This document shows positions 1 to 7,764 of a DNA stretch of 20,184 nucleotides, piece after piece (the first letter of the stretch is position 1; each line of letters opens with the position of its first letter). Location of the stretch: IMG/VR virus record IMGVR_UViG_3300025101_000256, positions 1 through 20,184 of that record. One strand, written 5' to 3'. The notes beneath the pieces were generated by a model. It made no database searches. It worked only from the letters and a program-made list of their open reading frames with translations, and was not told the DNA's origin. Made by a program: the position numbers and the translations under genes. This stretch comes from a virus.

Positions 1-4
1 GCAC

Positions 5-271
5 ATGGTCATGCAAGTATTAGCATGGATGTGGTGCATAGTATTCTCTATGTACTTTGGTAGTATGTGGGTGTTTGGTATAACTGCAGTTGCTCACGTA
101 TTTCTAATAAGTGCTATCGTTTTAACTGTAGCTACGTTTGAAACTGCAAAGAGAAAGCCTACATTCTTTTTGAAGAAAGGCTATCATACACCAAGCAGGA
201 GTAGATATATGTATCACAATGGCAAGAGAATTAAGTATGATGATAACGACAAAGGGGGAGAGCATGAATAG
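5..271 (+). CDS. small two-helix membrane protein, unknown function
   Basis: The 88-residue product has two likely membrane segments, at about residues 5-27 (rich in W, M, F and C) and 28-46. They are followed by a basic, tyrosine-rich cytoplasmic tail (KRK near 49, YMYHNGKRIKY near 69-78). I do not recognise a family. The reading frame is open to the left edge, so the true start may lie outside the window; ATG codons at 5 and 11 are the first inside it. Its stop overlaps the next gene's start in ATGAATAG (264-271), which suggests translational coupling. Small membrane proteins in this position can act in host takeover or superinfection exclusion, but nothing in the sequence shows that. Confidence 0.6.
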   Translation: MVMQVLAWMWCIVFSMYFGSMWVFGITAVAHVFLISAIVLTVATFETAKRKPTFFLKKGYHTPSRSRYMYHNGKRIKYDDNDKGGEHE

Positions 272-422
272 TTATTTAGTATTAGTTAGCGAAAGTATAT
301 CAAAACAATATCTTGTTCATGCAAATAGTGAAGAAGAGGCAAAAGAAAATTACAAAGATGGAGAGGAAGGAGATTGTAAAACCCTTGAAGAATTTGTAGT
401 AGAAGTAGAGGAGATTGAATAA
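264..422 (+). CDS. DpnD/PcfM-like small acidic protein
   Basis: The 52-residue product starts MNSYLVLVSESISKQYLVHA. I chose ATG 264 over an in-frame ATG at 219 because a strong ribosome site (AAGGGGGAG, 251-259) sits just upstream. The pattern of a beta strand with VSESIS, a second strand with YLVHA, a SEEEA helix and a final EFVVEVEEIE strand resembles the small DpnD/PcfM-like family of phages and plasmids. Members of that family have no well-established biochemical role. The protein is very acidic. It overlaps the gene before it by 8 nt and the next by 1 nt (TAATG). The family call is from pattern memory and is moderate. Confidence 0.6.
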   Translation: MNSYLVLVSESISKQYLVHANSEEEAKENYKDGEEGDCKTLEEFVVEVEEIE

Positions 423-553
423 TGTGGCATAGAATAACAGACTTTTTTAACGTAGATTACCATAAGAAATTTGGAGAGGGTACAAAGTTTGACCTCGATT
501 ATGGTAAGCTATTGATAATAGCATTGTGTATTTACATAGCTATAAAGGTGTAG
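422..553 (+). CDS. 43-aa membrane-anchored small protein
   Basis: The short gene is read directly from the junction. Its ATG at 422 shares the last base of the preceding stop (TAATG), and its TAG at 551-553 is one base before the next ATG at 555. The product begins MWHRITDFFNVDYHKKFG and ends in a hydrophobic helix (LLIIALCIYIAIKV, residues 30-43), so it is probably a single-pass, C-tail-anchored protein. The exact tiling between two genes is the main evidence that it is real; without it there would be an unexplained 130-base gap in an otherwise packed operon. The function is unknown. Confidence 0.6.
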   Translation: MWHRITDFFNVDYHKKFGEGTKFDLDYGKLLIIALCIYIAIKV

Positions 554-554
554 T

Positions 555-1019
555 ATGACTAATAAATGGAAATATGTTAGGACAAATTCAAAAGGCGAAA
601 AGATATATAGAAGAGATACAAATGAGTCTCTTGCTTTTGTCGCAGATTATCTTACTAAAAAGGAAATACCTTATGAAGTAAACAAATCAGCAGGTTTATT
701 ATATATTGATAATATAGTTGATGTTACTTATGTATATTATTGGACTACAGGCAGATGGTCTAAAAGAAAGACAAGTATAAGACAATACAAACAACACTTT
801 CATAGCAAAGGTATTGACGATTTTGTTACAAATTATTTAAATAAATATGCTGAAGAGCGTATGACTTATCATGAGGATAAACATATATCTTGTTTTAGTT
901 ATCCTAATTGCGATGAAGCACCACGAGGTTGTAATATTCGCAGGTCTAGTAAGTCAAAGAAACCTAAAAGCACTTTGCACATTGGTGGTGATGTAGAATA
1001 TTTTGGGCATAAAGGTTAA
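555..1019 (+). CDS. hypothetical phage protein with YYWTTGRW motif and Cys/His cluster
   Basis: The 154-residue product is basic. The N-terminal half is a predicted alpha/beta segment ending in YYWTTGRW (61-68); an aromatic-TTGRW motif also occurs in small uncharacterised phage proteins. The C-terminal half carries H106, H110, C113, C119 and C126, which could form a metal site, followed by a lysine/serine-rich stretch (RRSSKSKKPKS, 129-139). This could be a nucleic-acid-binding protein, but I see no catalytic motif. It lies 12 nt before the integrase and may therefore be co-expressed with it. The function is unknown. Confidence 0.65.
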   Translation: MTNKWKYVRTNSKGEKIYRRDTNESLAFVADYLTKKEIPYEVNKSAGLLYIDNIVDVTYVYYWTTGRWSKRKTSIRQYKQHFHSKGIDDFVTNYLNKYAEERMTYHEDKHISCFSYPNCDEAPRGCNIRRSSKSKKPKSTLHIGGDVEYFGHKG

Positions 1020-1031
1020 GGAGAGTATAAG

Positions 1032-1949
1032 ATGCAGTTAAAAAATTTAGTAAATGATTATTATTTATCCTTTGATTTCAAGAACTTACGAGAAGAAACT
1101 AAGAAACAATATCAATATTTTCTTGGAGTAATGTTAGATACAAAAATTGAAGATAAGAAATTATCCAAACATAATTACACAAAGTTATCCACACGATATG
1201 CAAAAACTGCATATAACATTTGGTGTGAAAAAGGTGTGTCTATGGCTAACCATGTTATGTCTGTAACACGAGTTGTATTTAATCATGGTATCAGAGAAGA
1301 ACTGTGTGCTATTAATCCCTTTGCTAGTGTCCGTAAGAGAGTCTCTGAGAGACGAAAAGTAGTTTGGACTAGGGAAGATGTCCAAAAGTTTTTAGATACT
1401 GCCTACAGCGATTTTAACACACGTAATTTAGGATTGATTGGACACATGGCATATGCTTGGTGTCAAAGATTAGGAGATATGAGAGTGCTAGAGTGGTCTG
1501 CAATAGATTTTGATAAGCAAACTGTACATATTGAACAGTCTAAACGTAAAGCAGATGTATATTTACCTATTGATAATGATTTATTTGAGATGTTACAGCA
1601 ACAACATCAAGATTTTGGGTTTCAAAAGTATGTAGCACCCCGACCAAAAGCTATAAAGGGTGTATACAAGCCTTATTCACTACATAAACTACCATTTTTT
1701 GCTAGAAAACTGATGCAAGATGCAGGTTTATCTGATGAATTACGTTTATCAGACCTCAGAAGGACAGGAACTACAGAAATGGTTGATGCAGGAGTAGGAA
1801 TAGGGCAAATTATGTCAGTTACAGGGCACTCCAACCCTAATAGTGTAAAACCATACATGAAAAATACATTAATTAGTGCAAATTTTGCATTGACAGAACG
1901 AAAAAAGCATGGTACAAGCATTTCAACTGCCGACAAGGAAAGTGTATAG
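1032..1949 (+). CDS. int: tyrosine recombinase / phage integrase
   Basis: The 305-residue product catalyses site-specific recombination between phage and host attachment sites. An N-terminal SAM-like core-binding domain (about 1-105) is followed by the catalytic domain: R146 in CQRLGDMRVLEW, the beta-hairpin lysine K171 or K173, R243 in SDLRRTG, H266 in TGHSN, and the nucleophile Y275 in KPYMKN. The box II His of the usual HxxR is Ser here (S240). The other catalytic positions are intact, so the enzyme is probably active. The ribosome site AAGGAG sits at about 1018-1022, and the gene ends 3 nt before the primase, so it appears to be transcribed with the replication genes. No attachment site or tRNA fragment was recognised nearby. 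Confidence 0.93.
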   Translation: MQLKNLVNDYYLSFDFKNLREETKKQYQYFLGVMLDTKIEDKKLSKHNYTKLSTRYAKTAYNIWCEKGVSMANHVMSVTRVVFNHGIREELCAINPFASVRKRVSERRKVVWTREDVQKFLDTAYSDFNTRNLGLIGHMAYAWCQRLGDMRVLEWSAIDFDKQTVHIEQSKRKADVYLPIDNDLFEMLQQQHQDFGFQKYVAPRPKAIKGVYKPYSLHKLPFFARKLMQDAGLSDELRLSDLRRTGTTEMVDAGVGIGQIMSVTGHSNPNSVKPYMKNTLISANFALTERKKHGTSISTADKESV

Positions 1950-1952
1950 TAT

Positions 1953-2699
1953 ATGACTAATGTATATAACATTGTAACTGATATGAACATTAGTAATGGT
2001 GTTACCAAAAGGACTAACTGTCCTAATTGTGGTGGATTCAATACCTTTACAGTCACAAACAATATGGGCAGTCTTGTATGGAACTGTTACAAGGCATCTT
2101 GTAATGTTAAGGGTGGCACTAGAGTATTCTTATCAGCAGATGATATCAGAAATACTTTTAGTGGATTCAAAGAATTTGCTGATGAAAGTTTTAGATTACC
2201 TGAGTATATCATTCCTTACACAGGAGAAGACTTTTACGGAATAGATAAGAAACATTTGATGTACGATGTCAAAGAAGATAGAGTTGTGTTTGTGGTAAAG
2301 CACAATGATATAATTGTAGATGCCACAGGGCGAAGTTTAAAAAATAAATTGCCTAAGTGGAAAAGATATGGAAAAAGTGCCTTGCCTTATGCCTTTGGTT
2401 GTGGTAAGGTCGCAGTTGTTGTTGAGGATTGTGTGAGTGCGACAATCGTAGGTAATGATGTATTAGTTGGGGTAGCTGTGTTGGGTACGTCACTATCTGA
2501 ATCGCATAAAAATTATCTTGCACAATTCTCAACAGCTATAATAGCACTAGACCCTGATGCCCTACCTAAGACACTATCTTTTGCTAAAGAATTACGAGGA
2601 CACGTAGACAGTATAAAAGTTCTCAAGTTACAAGATGATTTGAAGTATCGTAACTCTGTCGACATGCTGAATTTAAGAAACCTAACCCCAAAGGAGTAA
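1953..2699 (+). CDS. phage DNA primase (zinc finger plus TOPRIM)
   Basis: The 248-residue product makes RNA primers for lagging-strand synthesis and corresponds to the primase half of T7 gp4. The zinc-binding domain has C23, C26, C45 and C50 (CPNC...CYKASC). The catalytic domain follows, with the basic GRSLKNKLPKWKRYG stretch (126-140), the TOPRIM glutamate in VVVEDCVSA (E158) and a DPD acid pair (D200, D202) in ALDPDA. It ends just after the TOPRIM fold and has no helicase domain; the helicase is encoded 4 nt downstream. Its start lies 3 nt after the integrase stop. The family is secure; the template recognition sequence cannot be read from the protein. Confidence 0.9.
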   Translation: MTNVYNIVTDMNISNGVTKRTNCPNCGGFNTFTVTNNMGSLVWNCYKASCNVKGGTRVFLSADDIRNTFSGFKEFADESFRLPEYIIPYTGEDFYGIDKKHLMYDVKEDRVVFVVKHNDIIVDATGRSLKNKLPKWKRYGKSALPYAFGCGKVAVVVEDCVSATIVGNDVLVGVAVLGTSLSESHKNYLAQFSTAIIALDPDALPKTLSFAKELRGHVDSIKVLKLQDDLKYRNSVDMLNLRNLTPKE

Positions 2700-2703
2700 A
2701 CAC

Positions 2704-3930
2704 ATGGAATTATCGTTAATACGAAGTTTGATGGACAAGGAGTTCTATGACGAGCATAGAGGTGCTAAGTGTCCTGACAGATTGTTTAGTAAAGATGTGA
2801 GAAAGATTAAACAATCCATAGACAAAGCTATAGAGAGATACAACAGGTCTGTTACACCTGATGAGATAGAGGCTTTGTTCATGACATCTAATCCAACATT
2901 CACTACAGCACAAAAGTCTATTTATACAGGTCTGTTTAACAGGATTAAGAAAGAACAGGCTATGGGTGTGGATGTAGCACAAGAGGTGCTGTCTAAGTTA
3001 TTTCAACAAGTGATTGGAGAAGACATTGCCAATCTAGGGTTTGATTATGTAAATGGAGATAAGAGTAGTTTAGAACCTCTAAGAAGTTTGTTAGAGAAAT
3101 ATGGAGATGATTTTACACCTAACTTAAATATAGAATGGGATGACATAGACATGGATACACTACTTGAGAAGAATGACTTAGAGGCACGTTGGAGTTTCAA
3201 CATACCCACTTTGACTAGAGTTATTGAGGGTATAAATGCAGGACACTTGATTGAGATAGGTGCTAGACCAAACACAGGTAAGACATCCTTTCATGCTAGT
3301 TTGATTGCTAGTCCTAGTGGCTTTGCACATCAAGGTGCTAACTGTATTATCTTATGTAACGAAGAATCTGCACACAGAGTTGGTGCTAGATATCTGACGG
3401 CAGCCACAGGCATGACGATGCAAGAGATTAGAAAGAATCCTAGCAGAGCTAGAGACTTATATGCACCCGTCAAAGAACGCATCAAAATTAAAGATGCAAC
3501 GGGTCGGGATATGTCTTGGGTTGAGAGTGTGTGTAAGTCTTACAAACCTGATGTAGTATTGTTAGACATGGGAGATAAGTTTGCTGTTACGAGTGGCTTC
3601 GCTAGAGTTGATGAGGCACTCAAGGCTAATGCTATCTATGCTAGACAGATTGCTAAACAGCACGAGTGTGCCATGTTTTACATGTCACAGCTTAGTGCAG
3701 ATGCAGAAGGTAGGATAGAACTGAATCAATCCATGATGGAAGGCAGTCGAACAGGTAAGGCAGCCGAGGCTGACCTCATGCTTTTGATAGCCAAGAACCC
3801 CACTACAACTACTGAGGGTCAAGAAGAAGATACACAAAGACACATAAACATAGTTAAAAACAAGTTGACAGGATGGCATGGTCGTGTAGAATGTAATCTT
3901 GAATACAAGACAGCGAGGTATGTACTATGA
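2704..3930 (+). CDS. replicative DNA helicase (DnaB/gp4 RecA-fold)
   Basis: The 408-residue hexameric helicase would unwind the fork ahead of the phage polymerase. The Walker A motif is GARPNTGKT (186-194) and Walker B is VVLLDMGD (284-291). A later MSQLSADAEG segment (327-336) matches the motif with a sensor Gln, and the GSRTGKAAEADLMLLI and VKNKLTG segments match the C-terminal motifs of the DnaB/T7 gp4 superfamily. The first about 160 residues are a helical N-terminal domain without zinc or TOPRIM motifs, so the protein is DnaB-like in layout rather than a fused primase-helicase. Its stop overlaps the polymerase start by 4 nt (ATGA). Confidence 0.92.
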   Translation: MELSLIRSLMDKEFYDEHRGAKCPDRLFSKDVRKIKQSIDKAIERYNRSVTPDEIEALFMTSNPTFTTAQKSIYTGLFNRIKKEQAMGVDVAQEVLSKLFQQVIGEDIANLGFDYVNGDKSSLEPLRSLLEKYGDDFTPNLNIEWDDIDMDTLLEKNDLEARWSFNIPTLTRVIEGINAGHLIEIGARPNTGKTSFHASLIASPSGFAHQGANCIILCNEESAHRVGARYLTAATGMTMQEIRKNPSRARDLYAPVKERIKIKDATGRDMSWVESVCKSYKPDVVLLDMGDKFAVTSGFARVDEALKANAIYARQIAKQHECAMFYMSQLSADAEGRIELNQSMMEGSRTGKAAEADLMLLIAKNPTTTTEGQEEDTQRHINIVKNKLTGWHGRVECNLEYKTARYVL

Positions 3931-5969
3931 GATTAATAATTGATGTAGAAAATACTGTAATACAAAGAGATGGTAAGTTACACTTAGACCCTTTTGAAGA
4001 AAGTAATTCACTAGTGATGGTGGGTTTACTAAATCCTAATGGCGAAGAAACCATAGTAACCTTTGACCATAGTGAGGTGGATGCAACACCTGATGGTCAT
4101 ACTATAGTTCAGAAAGCATTAGATGATGCAACTTTACTGATAGGACATAATATAGCCTACGACTTAGTATGGTTGTGGGAGTCAGGTTTCAAGTATGATG
4201 GTTCAGTCTTTGATACTATGTTAGGCGAGTACGTCTTACAACGTGGACAGAAACAACCTTTATCTCTTGAGGCATGTGCAGAAAGATATGAGTTAGATAC
4301 ACAGAAAGAAGATACACTTAAAAACTATTTTAGTAAGGGTTACACAACTAGAGATATACCACACAGCGAATTGTCTAAGTATCTAAGTGCCGACCTACAT
4401 GCTACAAAAGAATTGTCTGATAAGATTTATATTAGACTCAATAGTTCGCCTGATGCATCTTTGACGAATACAATACTGCTAACTAACGATGTGGCTTTGT
4501 GTCTAGCTAAGATATATTTACGTGGATTCTCTGTAAACATGGAAGCCTTAGATGCAGTTAAGAAAGAGTTTGAGGATGAGAGAAAGCAATTAAACACAGA
4601 TTTGTTTACTCATGTGGCTAATCTTATGGGAGACACACCAATTAATTTAAATAGTCCTGAACAATTATCTTGGGTAATCTATGGTAGAAAAGTCAAAGAC
4701 AAAACAGAATGGGCAAACTCAATAGACCCATACATGAATGATGTTGATTTCAGAAACTTAATAATACAAGGCACTGAGGTTATGTACAAAACTCGTGCTG
4801 TACAATGTCATGACTGTGATGGCAAAGGCGAAATATACAGAATGAAAGTAGATGGTAGTCCATATGCTAGACCTAGTAAGTGTAGGTCGTGTGACGGAGA
4901 GGGTTACATATTTCAAAAGACAGATAAGGGTGCAGGTCTAAGGTTCAGACCACCTAGTCCTAAGTGGGCAAGTGCCAATGGTTTCTCTACATCTAAGTTA
5001 AACTTGGAAACATTAGAGAGGGCAGCCCGTGCCAAGAACATGACTGATGCTGTAGACTTTTTATCTAAGGTTAGAAGACTAAGTGCAGTAGAAACATATC
5101 TATCTTCTTTTGTTGAAGGTATAAAGATACATACAAAGAAAGATAGAAAGTTACACGTGAGACTTTTACAACATAGGACTGCTACAGGAAGATTTAGTGG
5201 AGCAGACCCAAACATGCAGAACATGCCTAGAGGTGGTACATTCCCTGTTAAAAGAGTGTTTGTATCACGTTGGAAGGGTGGTAAGATACTTGAGGCTGAC
5301 TTTGCACAGTTAGAGTTCAGAACTGCCGCCTACCTATCACAAGACAAAATAGCTATAAAGGAGATTGAAGATGGATTTGATGTACATGCGTACACTGCTA
5401 GTGTCATTACGGAATCAGGTCAGAAGACTAGTAGGCAAGAAGCCAAAGCTCATACCTTTGCACCCCTCTATGGAGCAACAGGCTTTGGGAGAACGTCTGC
5501 TGAAGCAAAATATTATGAACAGTTCACAAAAAAGTACGAAGGGGTCGCATTATGGCACACCCGATTGGCTAAAGAAGCTATGAGTAGTAAGGTTATAAGA
5601 ACACCATCAGGCAGGGAGTTTGCTTTCCCAAATGTCTACAAGAATAGGCATGGTAGGGTGTCTAACTTTACACAGATAAAGAACTATCCTGTGCAATCCT
5701 TCGCTACAGCAGACATAGTGCCTTTGGCTTTACTTTATATAGATAAATTGCTTGACAGCATGAAGAGTTGTGTGGTAAATACAGTACACGACAGTATTGT
5801 AATTGATGTGCACCCTGACGAAGAAAGAGCAGTGTTAGAGGCAATCAATACTACAAATAAGAATCTACCTAGTTTAGTGAATAGTAAATGGAATATAGAG
5901 TTTAATGTGCCACTACTATTAGAATCAAAAATAGGTGATAATTGGCTTGACACTAAAGATGTTAGCTGA
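3927..5969 (+). CDS. polA: family A DNA polymerase with internal DnaJ-like zinc motif
   Basis: The 680-residue replicative polymerase has a 3'-5' exonuclease domain with D6 and E8 (IIDVEN), D79 in GHNIAYDL, and Y152/D156 in YLSAD, so proofreading should be active. The polymerase domain has motif A DFAQLEFR (D458), motif B R503...K507...F511APLYG and motif C VHDS (D622). The residue matching Klenow F762 is Phe (F511). Between the two domains lies an insertion with CHDCDGKG (C294, C297) and CRSCDGEG (C319, C322), like half of a DnaJ zinc-binding domain. This arrangement is the hallmark reported for HMO-2011. The gene is downstream of and coupled to the helicase. Confidence 0.96.
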   Translation: MRLIIDVENTVIQRDGKLHLDPFEESNSLVMVGLLNPNGEETIVTFDHSEVDATPDGHTIVQKALDDATLLIGHNIAYDLVWLWESGFKYDGSVFDTMLGEYVLQRGQKQPLSLEACAERYELDTQKEDTLKNYFSKGYTTRDIPHSELSKYLSADLHATKELSDKIYIRLNSSPDASLTNTILLTNDVALCLAKIYLRGFSVNMEALDAVKKEFEDERKQLNTDLFTHVANLMGDTPINLNSPEQLSWVIYGRKVKDKTEWANSIDPYMNDVDFRNLIIQGTEVMYKTRAVQCHDCDGKGEIYRMKVDGSPYARPSKCRSCDGEGYIFQKTDKGAGLRFRPPSPKWASANGFSTSKLNLETLERAARAKNMTDAVDFLSKVRRLSAVETYLSSFVEGIKIHTKKDRKLHVRLLQHRTATGRFSGADPNMQNMPRGGTFPVKRVFVSRWKGGKILEADFAQLEFRTAAYLSQDKIAIKEIEDGFDVHAYTASVITESGQKTSRQEAKAHTFAPLYGATGFGRTSAEAKYYEQFTKKYEGVALWHTRLAKEAMSSKVIRTPSGREFAFPNVYKNRHGRVSNFTQIKNYPVQSFATADIVPLALLYIDKLLDSMKSCVVNTVHDSIVIDVHPDEERAVLEAINTTNKNLPSLVNSKWNIEFNVPLLLESKIGDNWLDTKDVS

Positions 5970-5975
5970 TATAAC
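5947..5975 (+). promoter_or_regulatory. sigma70-type promoter before the candidate ssDNA-binding protein gene
   Basis: TTGACA (5947-5952), a 17-base spacer and TATAAC (5970-5975) match the sigma70 consensus at 11 of 12 positions with ideal spacing. Transcription would start near 5982, giving a leader of about 26 nt before the ribosome site (AAGAAGGAG, around 5990-5998) and ATG 6008. The -10 box lies in the longest gap of the + strand block, and the -35 overlaps the end of the polymerase gene. It was identified by eye only. Confidence 0.65.
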
Positions 5976-6007
5976 TTATGAACTTTAAAAAGAAGGAGAA
6001 TGTTAAT

Positions 6008-6907
6008 ATGACAGAACTAACTACTATTGATACCAATAATTATGTCGCAATGGCAAAAGCAATGGGTATTGCAAATGAGGGAAGTACTAACAAGCAAAAG
6101 AGTAGTACACTACCTAGATTAAAAATAAATCATTCAGCTATCATGGGTGAGGGAGAAGTTAATGGTAAGACTGTTAACTTGGAAGTTGTTGAAGGTGGTA
6201 CATATAAATTAGAGATACCTGATACAGCAACCTACTACTCTAAATCTATAAAGATTAGACCTTTCTTACAGAGGTTTATGTACAAAAGATTTATCAAAGG
6301 TTTCAACGACCAACCCAATGAGTATGTTAAAACTATTATGGCTGATAATCTAAATATAGATTTGAAAGATAATAAGGGTGGTCTCAACTGTGGTAAACCT
6401 GCAGGATATATAGAGGACTTTAAATCTCTTCCTGAGAAGACACAAGAACTTATAAAGCAAATAAAAAGAGTTCGTGTAATACTAGGAACTGTAGAGATGG
6501 TATCTCCTGTAAACGAAAAGGGAGATGACGCAGAAGTTCCTGTGTCTCCGTTTATCTGGGAAATAGATAATCGTGATGCTTTTAAAGATGTAGGTAAACC
6601 CTTCACTGACTTAGCCAAGCATAAGAGATTGCCTATACAGCACACTATTACTGCTAATACTCAAGAAAGAAAGTTACCTAGTGGCAATGTATTCTACCTA
6701 CCTGTGGTATCTTTGGATTTAACTAATGTTGTATCAATATCAGATGCTGACCAAAAGATGTTTGCAGACTTCATGTTATGGGTAGATAATTATAATACCT
6801 ATATTGCTAATGCATGGCAGGAGAAGGCTAATAGTAACATATCAGAAGAGGATATGGATACCACTGATGACTTTGTTGATATTGAGATAGAGGAAGACGT
6901 AGCCTAA
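6008..6907 (+). CDS. candidate single-stranded DNA-binding protein
   Basis: The 299-residue product has no family that I recognise directly. The start at 6008 is chosen over an in-frame ATG at 5978 because a good ribosome site (AAGAAGGAG) lies 8-10 bases upstream of 6008, and 5978 would precede the likely transcript start. The body is mixed alpha/beta with basic, aromatic segments (RPFLQRFMYKRFIKGF, 84-99). The last about 21 residues are strikingly acidic (SEEDMDTTDDF...IEIEEDVA), the tail type that T7 gp2.5, T4 gp32 and bacterial SSB use to contact partner proteins. Its place between polymerase and exonuclease and its own strong promoter fit an abundant ssDNA-binding protein. The role is inferred. 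Confidence 0.55.
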   Translation: MTELTTIDTNNYVAMAKAMGIANEGSTNKQKSSTLPRLKINHSAIMGEGEVNGKTVNLEVVEGGTYKLEIPDTATYYSKSIKIRPFLQRFMYKRFIKGFNDQPNEYVKTIMADNLNIDLKDNKGGLNCGKPAGYIEDFKSLPEKTQELIKQIKRVRVILGTVEMVSPVNEKGDDAEVPVSPFIWEIDNRDAFKDVGKPFTDLAKHKRLPIQHTITANTQERKLPSGNVFYLPVVSLDLTNVVSISDADQKMFADFMLWVDNYNTYIANAWQEKANSNISEEDMDTTDDFVDIEIEEDVA

Positions 6908-7764
6908 TGCAACATCTTGCAGAACTAGCACTACATCAATTTATGGAAGATGCCTCAAATGGAAAGTCTACCTTTTCAGATGAGACTATCTCTCAAGTAG
7001 GTAAGGATGTAATGGATGCTGTAAAGCGACAGTTTGGTGGTGGTCAACCTAGAGACAAATTTAGATTACGAATGTCAAATATAGGTAGACCATCTTGCCA
7101 ACTGTGGTACGACAAAAACAAACCTGAAGTAGCCTTACCTCGTTCTACAACATTTGTTATGAATATGATGCTTGGAGATATCGTTGAAGCTGTCTTCAAG
7201 GGATTATTAAAAGAAGCAGGAGTAAAGTATGAAGATGCTGAAAAAGTTACTCTACGATTACCTGATGCTGAGATTGAAGGCACATATGATATTGTTATTA
7301 ATGACAGTGTTGATGATATTAAGTCCTCTTCACAATGGTCTTATAATAATAAGTTTGATTCTTTTGCTACATTAAAAGAAATGGATGGCTTTGGCTACGT
7401 TGCACAACTAGCAGGTTATGCTAAAGCATCAGGCAAAAAAGCAGGTGGTTGGTGGGTAGTTAATAAAGCAAACGGAGACTTTAAATATGTTCCTGCCACA
7501 GGTATTGACATTGATGAGGAGATTAACTATATCAATACTACTATAAAAAAACTAAATGACAATAAGTTTGAAAGATGTTTTGAACCTGAGATGGAGACCT
7601 TTAGAGGTAAAGAAACAGGTAATAAAGTACTTAGCAAACATTGTACATTTTGTTCTTATAGGTTTGACTGTTGGAAAGGTTTGAAAGAACTACCTGCAGT
7701 TATGTCTCAAGCAAAGTCCCCCAAGACTGTTGCTTATGTTGAAATGAAAGGAGAAGTAACATGA
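6907..7764 (+). CDS. Cas4/RecB-like Fe-S exonuclease (PD-(D/E)XK)
   Basis: The 285-residue nuclease has the Cas4/AddB layout. One cysteine lies before the catalytic core (C64, GRPSCQLWY) and three near the C terminus (C246, C249, C255 in KHCTFCSYRFDCW), a typical set of four ligands for a 4Fe-4S cluster. Between them are GDIVE (E94), EGTYD (D128), DDIKSSS (D137, K139) and the QLAGY motif (Q167, Y171), giving a complete PD-(D/E)XK active site. It probably resects DNA ends, filling the role of T7 gp6 in host DNA breakdown or recombination. It overlaps the preceding gene in TAATG and is followed by the structure-specific endonuclease. It is not linked to any CRISPR array here. Confidence 0.85.
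   Translation: MQHLAELALHQFMEDASNGKSTFSDETISQVGKDVMDAVKRQFGGGQPRDKFRLRMSNIGRPSCQLWYDKNKPEVALPRSTTFVMNMMLGDIVEAVFKGLLKEAGVKYEDAEKVTLRLPDAEIEGTYDIVINDSVDDIKSSSQWSYNNKFDSFATLKEMDGFGYVAQLAGYAKASGKKAGGWWVVNKANGDFKYVPATGIDIDEEINYINTTIKKLNDNKFERCFEPEMETFRGKETGNKVLSKHCTFCSYRFDCWKGLKELPAVMSQAKSPKTVAYVEMKGEVT

Noticed and set aside
1-1953. T7-type RNA polymerase, repressor, or tRNA/attP beside the integrase
   Set aside because: No such gene or tRNA-like segment could be recognised by reading both strands; absence in the window says nothing about the rest of the genome.
1673-2062. - strand open frame across the integrase/primase junction
   Set aside because: It crosses two well-supported genes on the other strand, has no ribosome site and no recognisable motif.
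6907-7764. Cas4-like gene as a sign of a CRISPR-Cas locus
   Set aside because: There is no repeat-spacer array and no other cas gene; Cas4-like exonucleases are common in phage replication modules.
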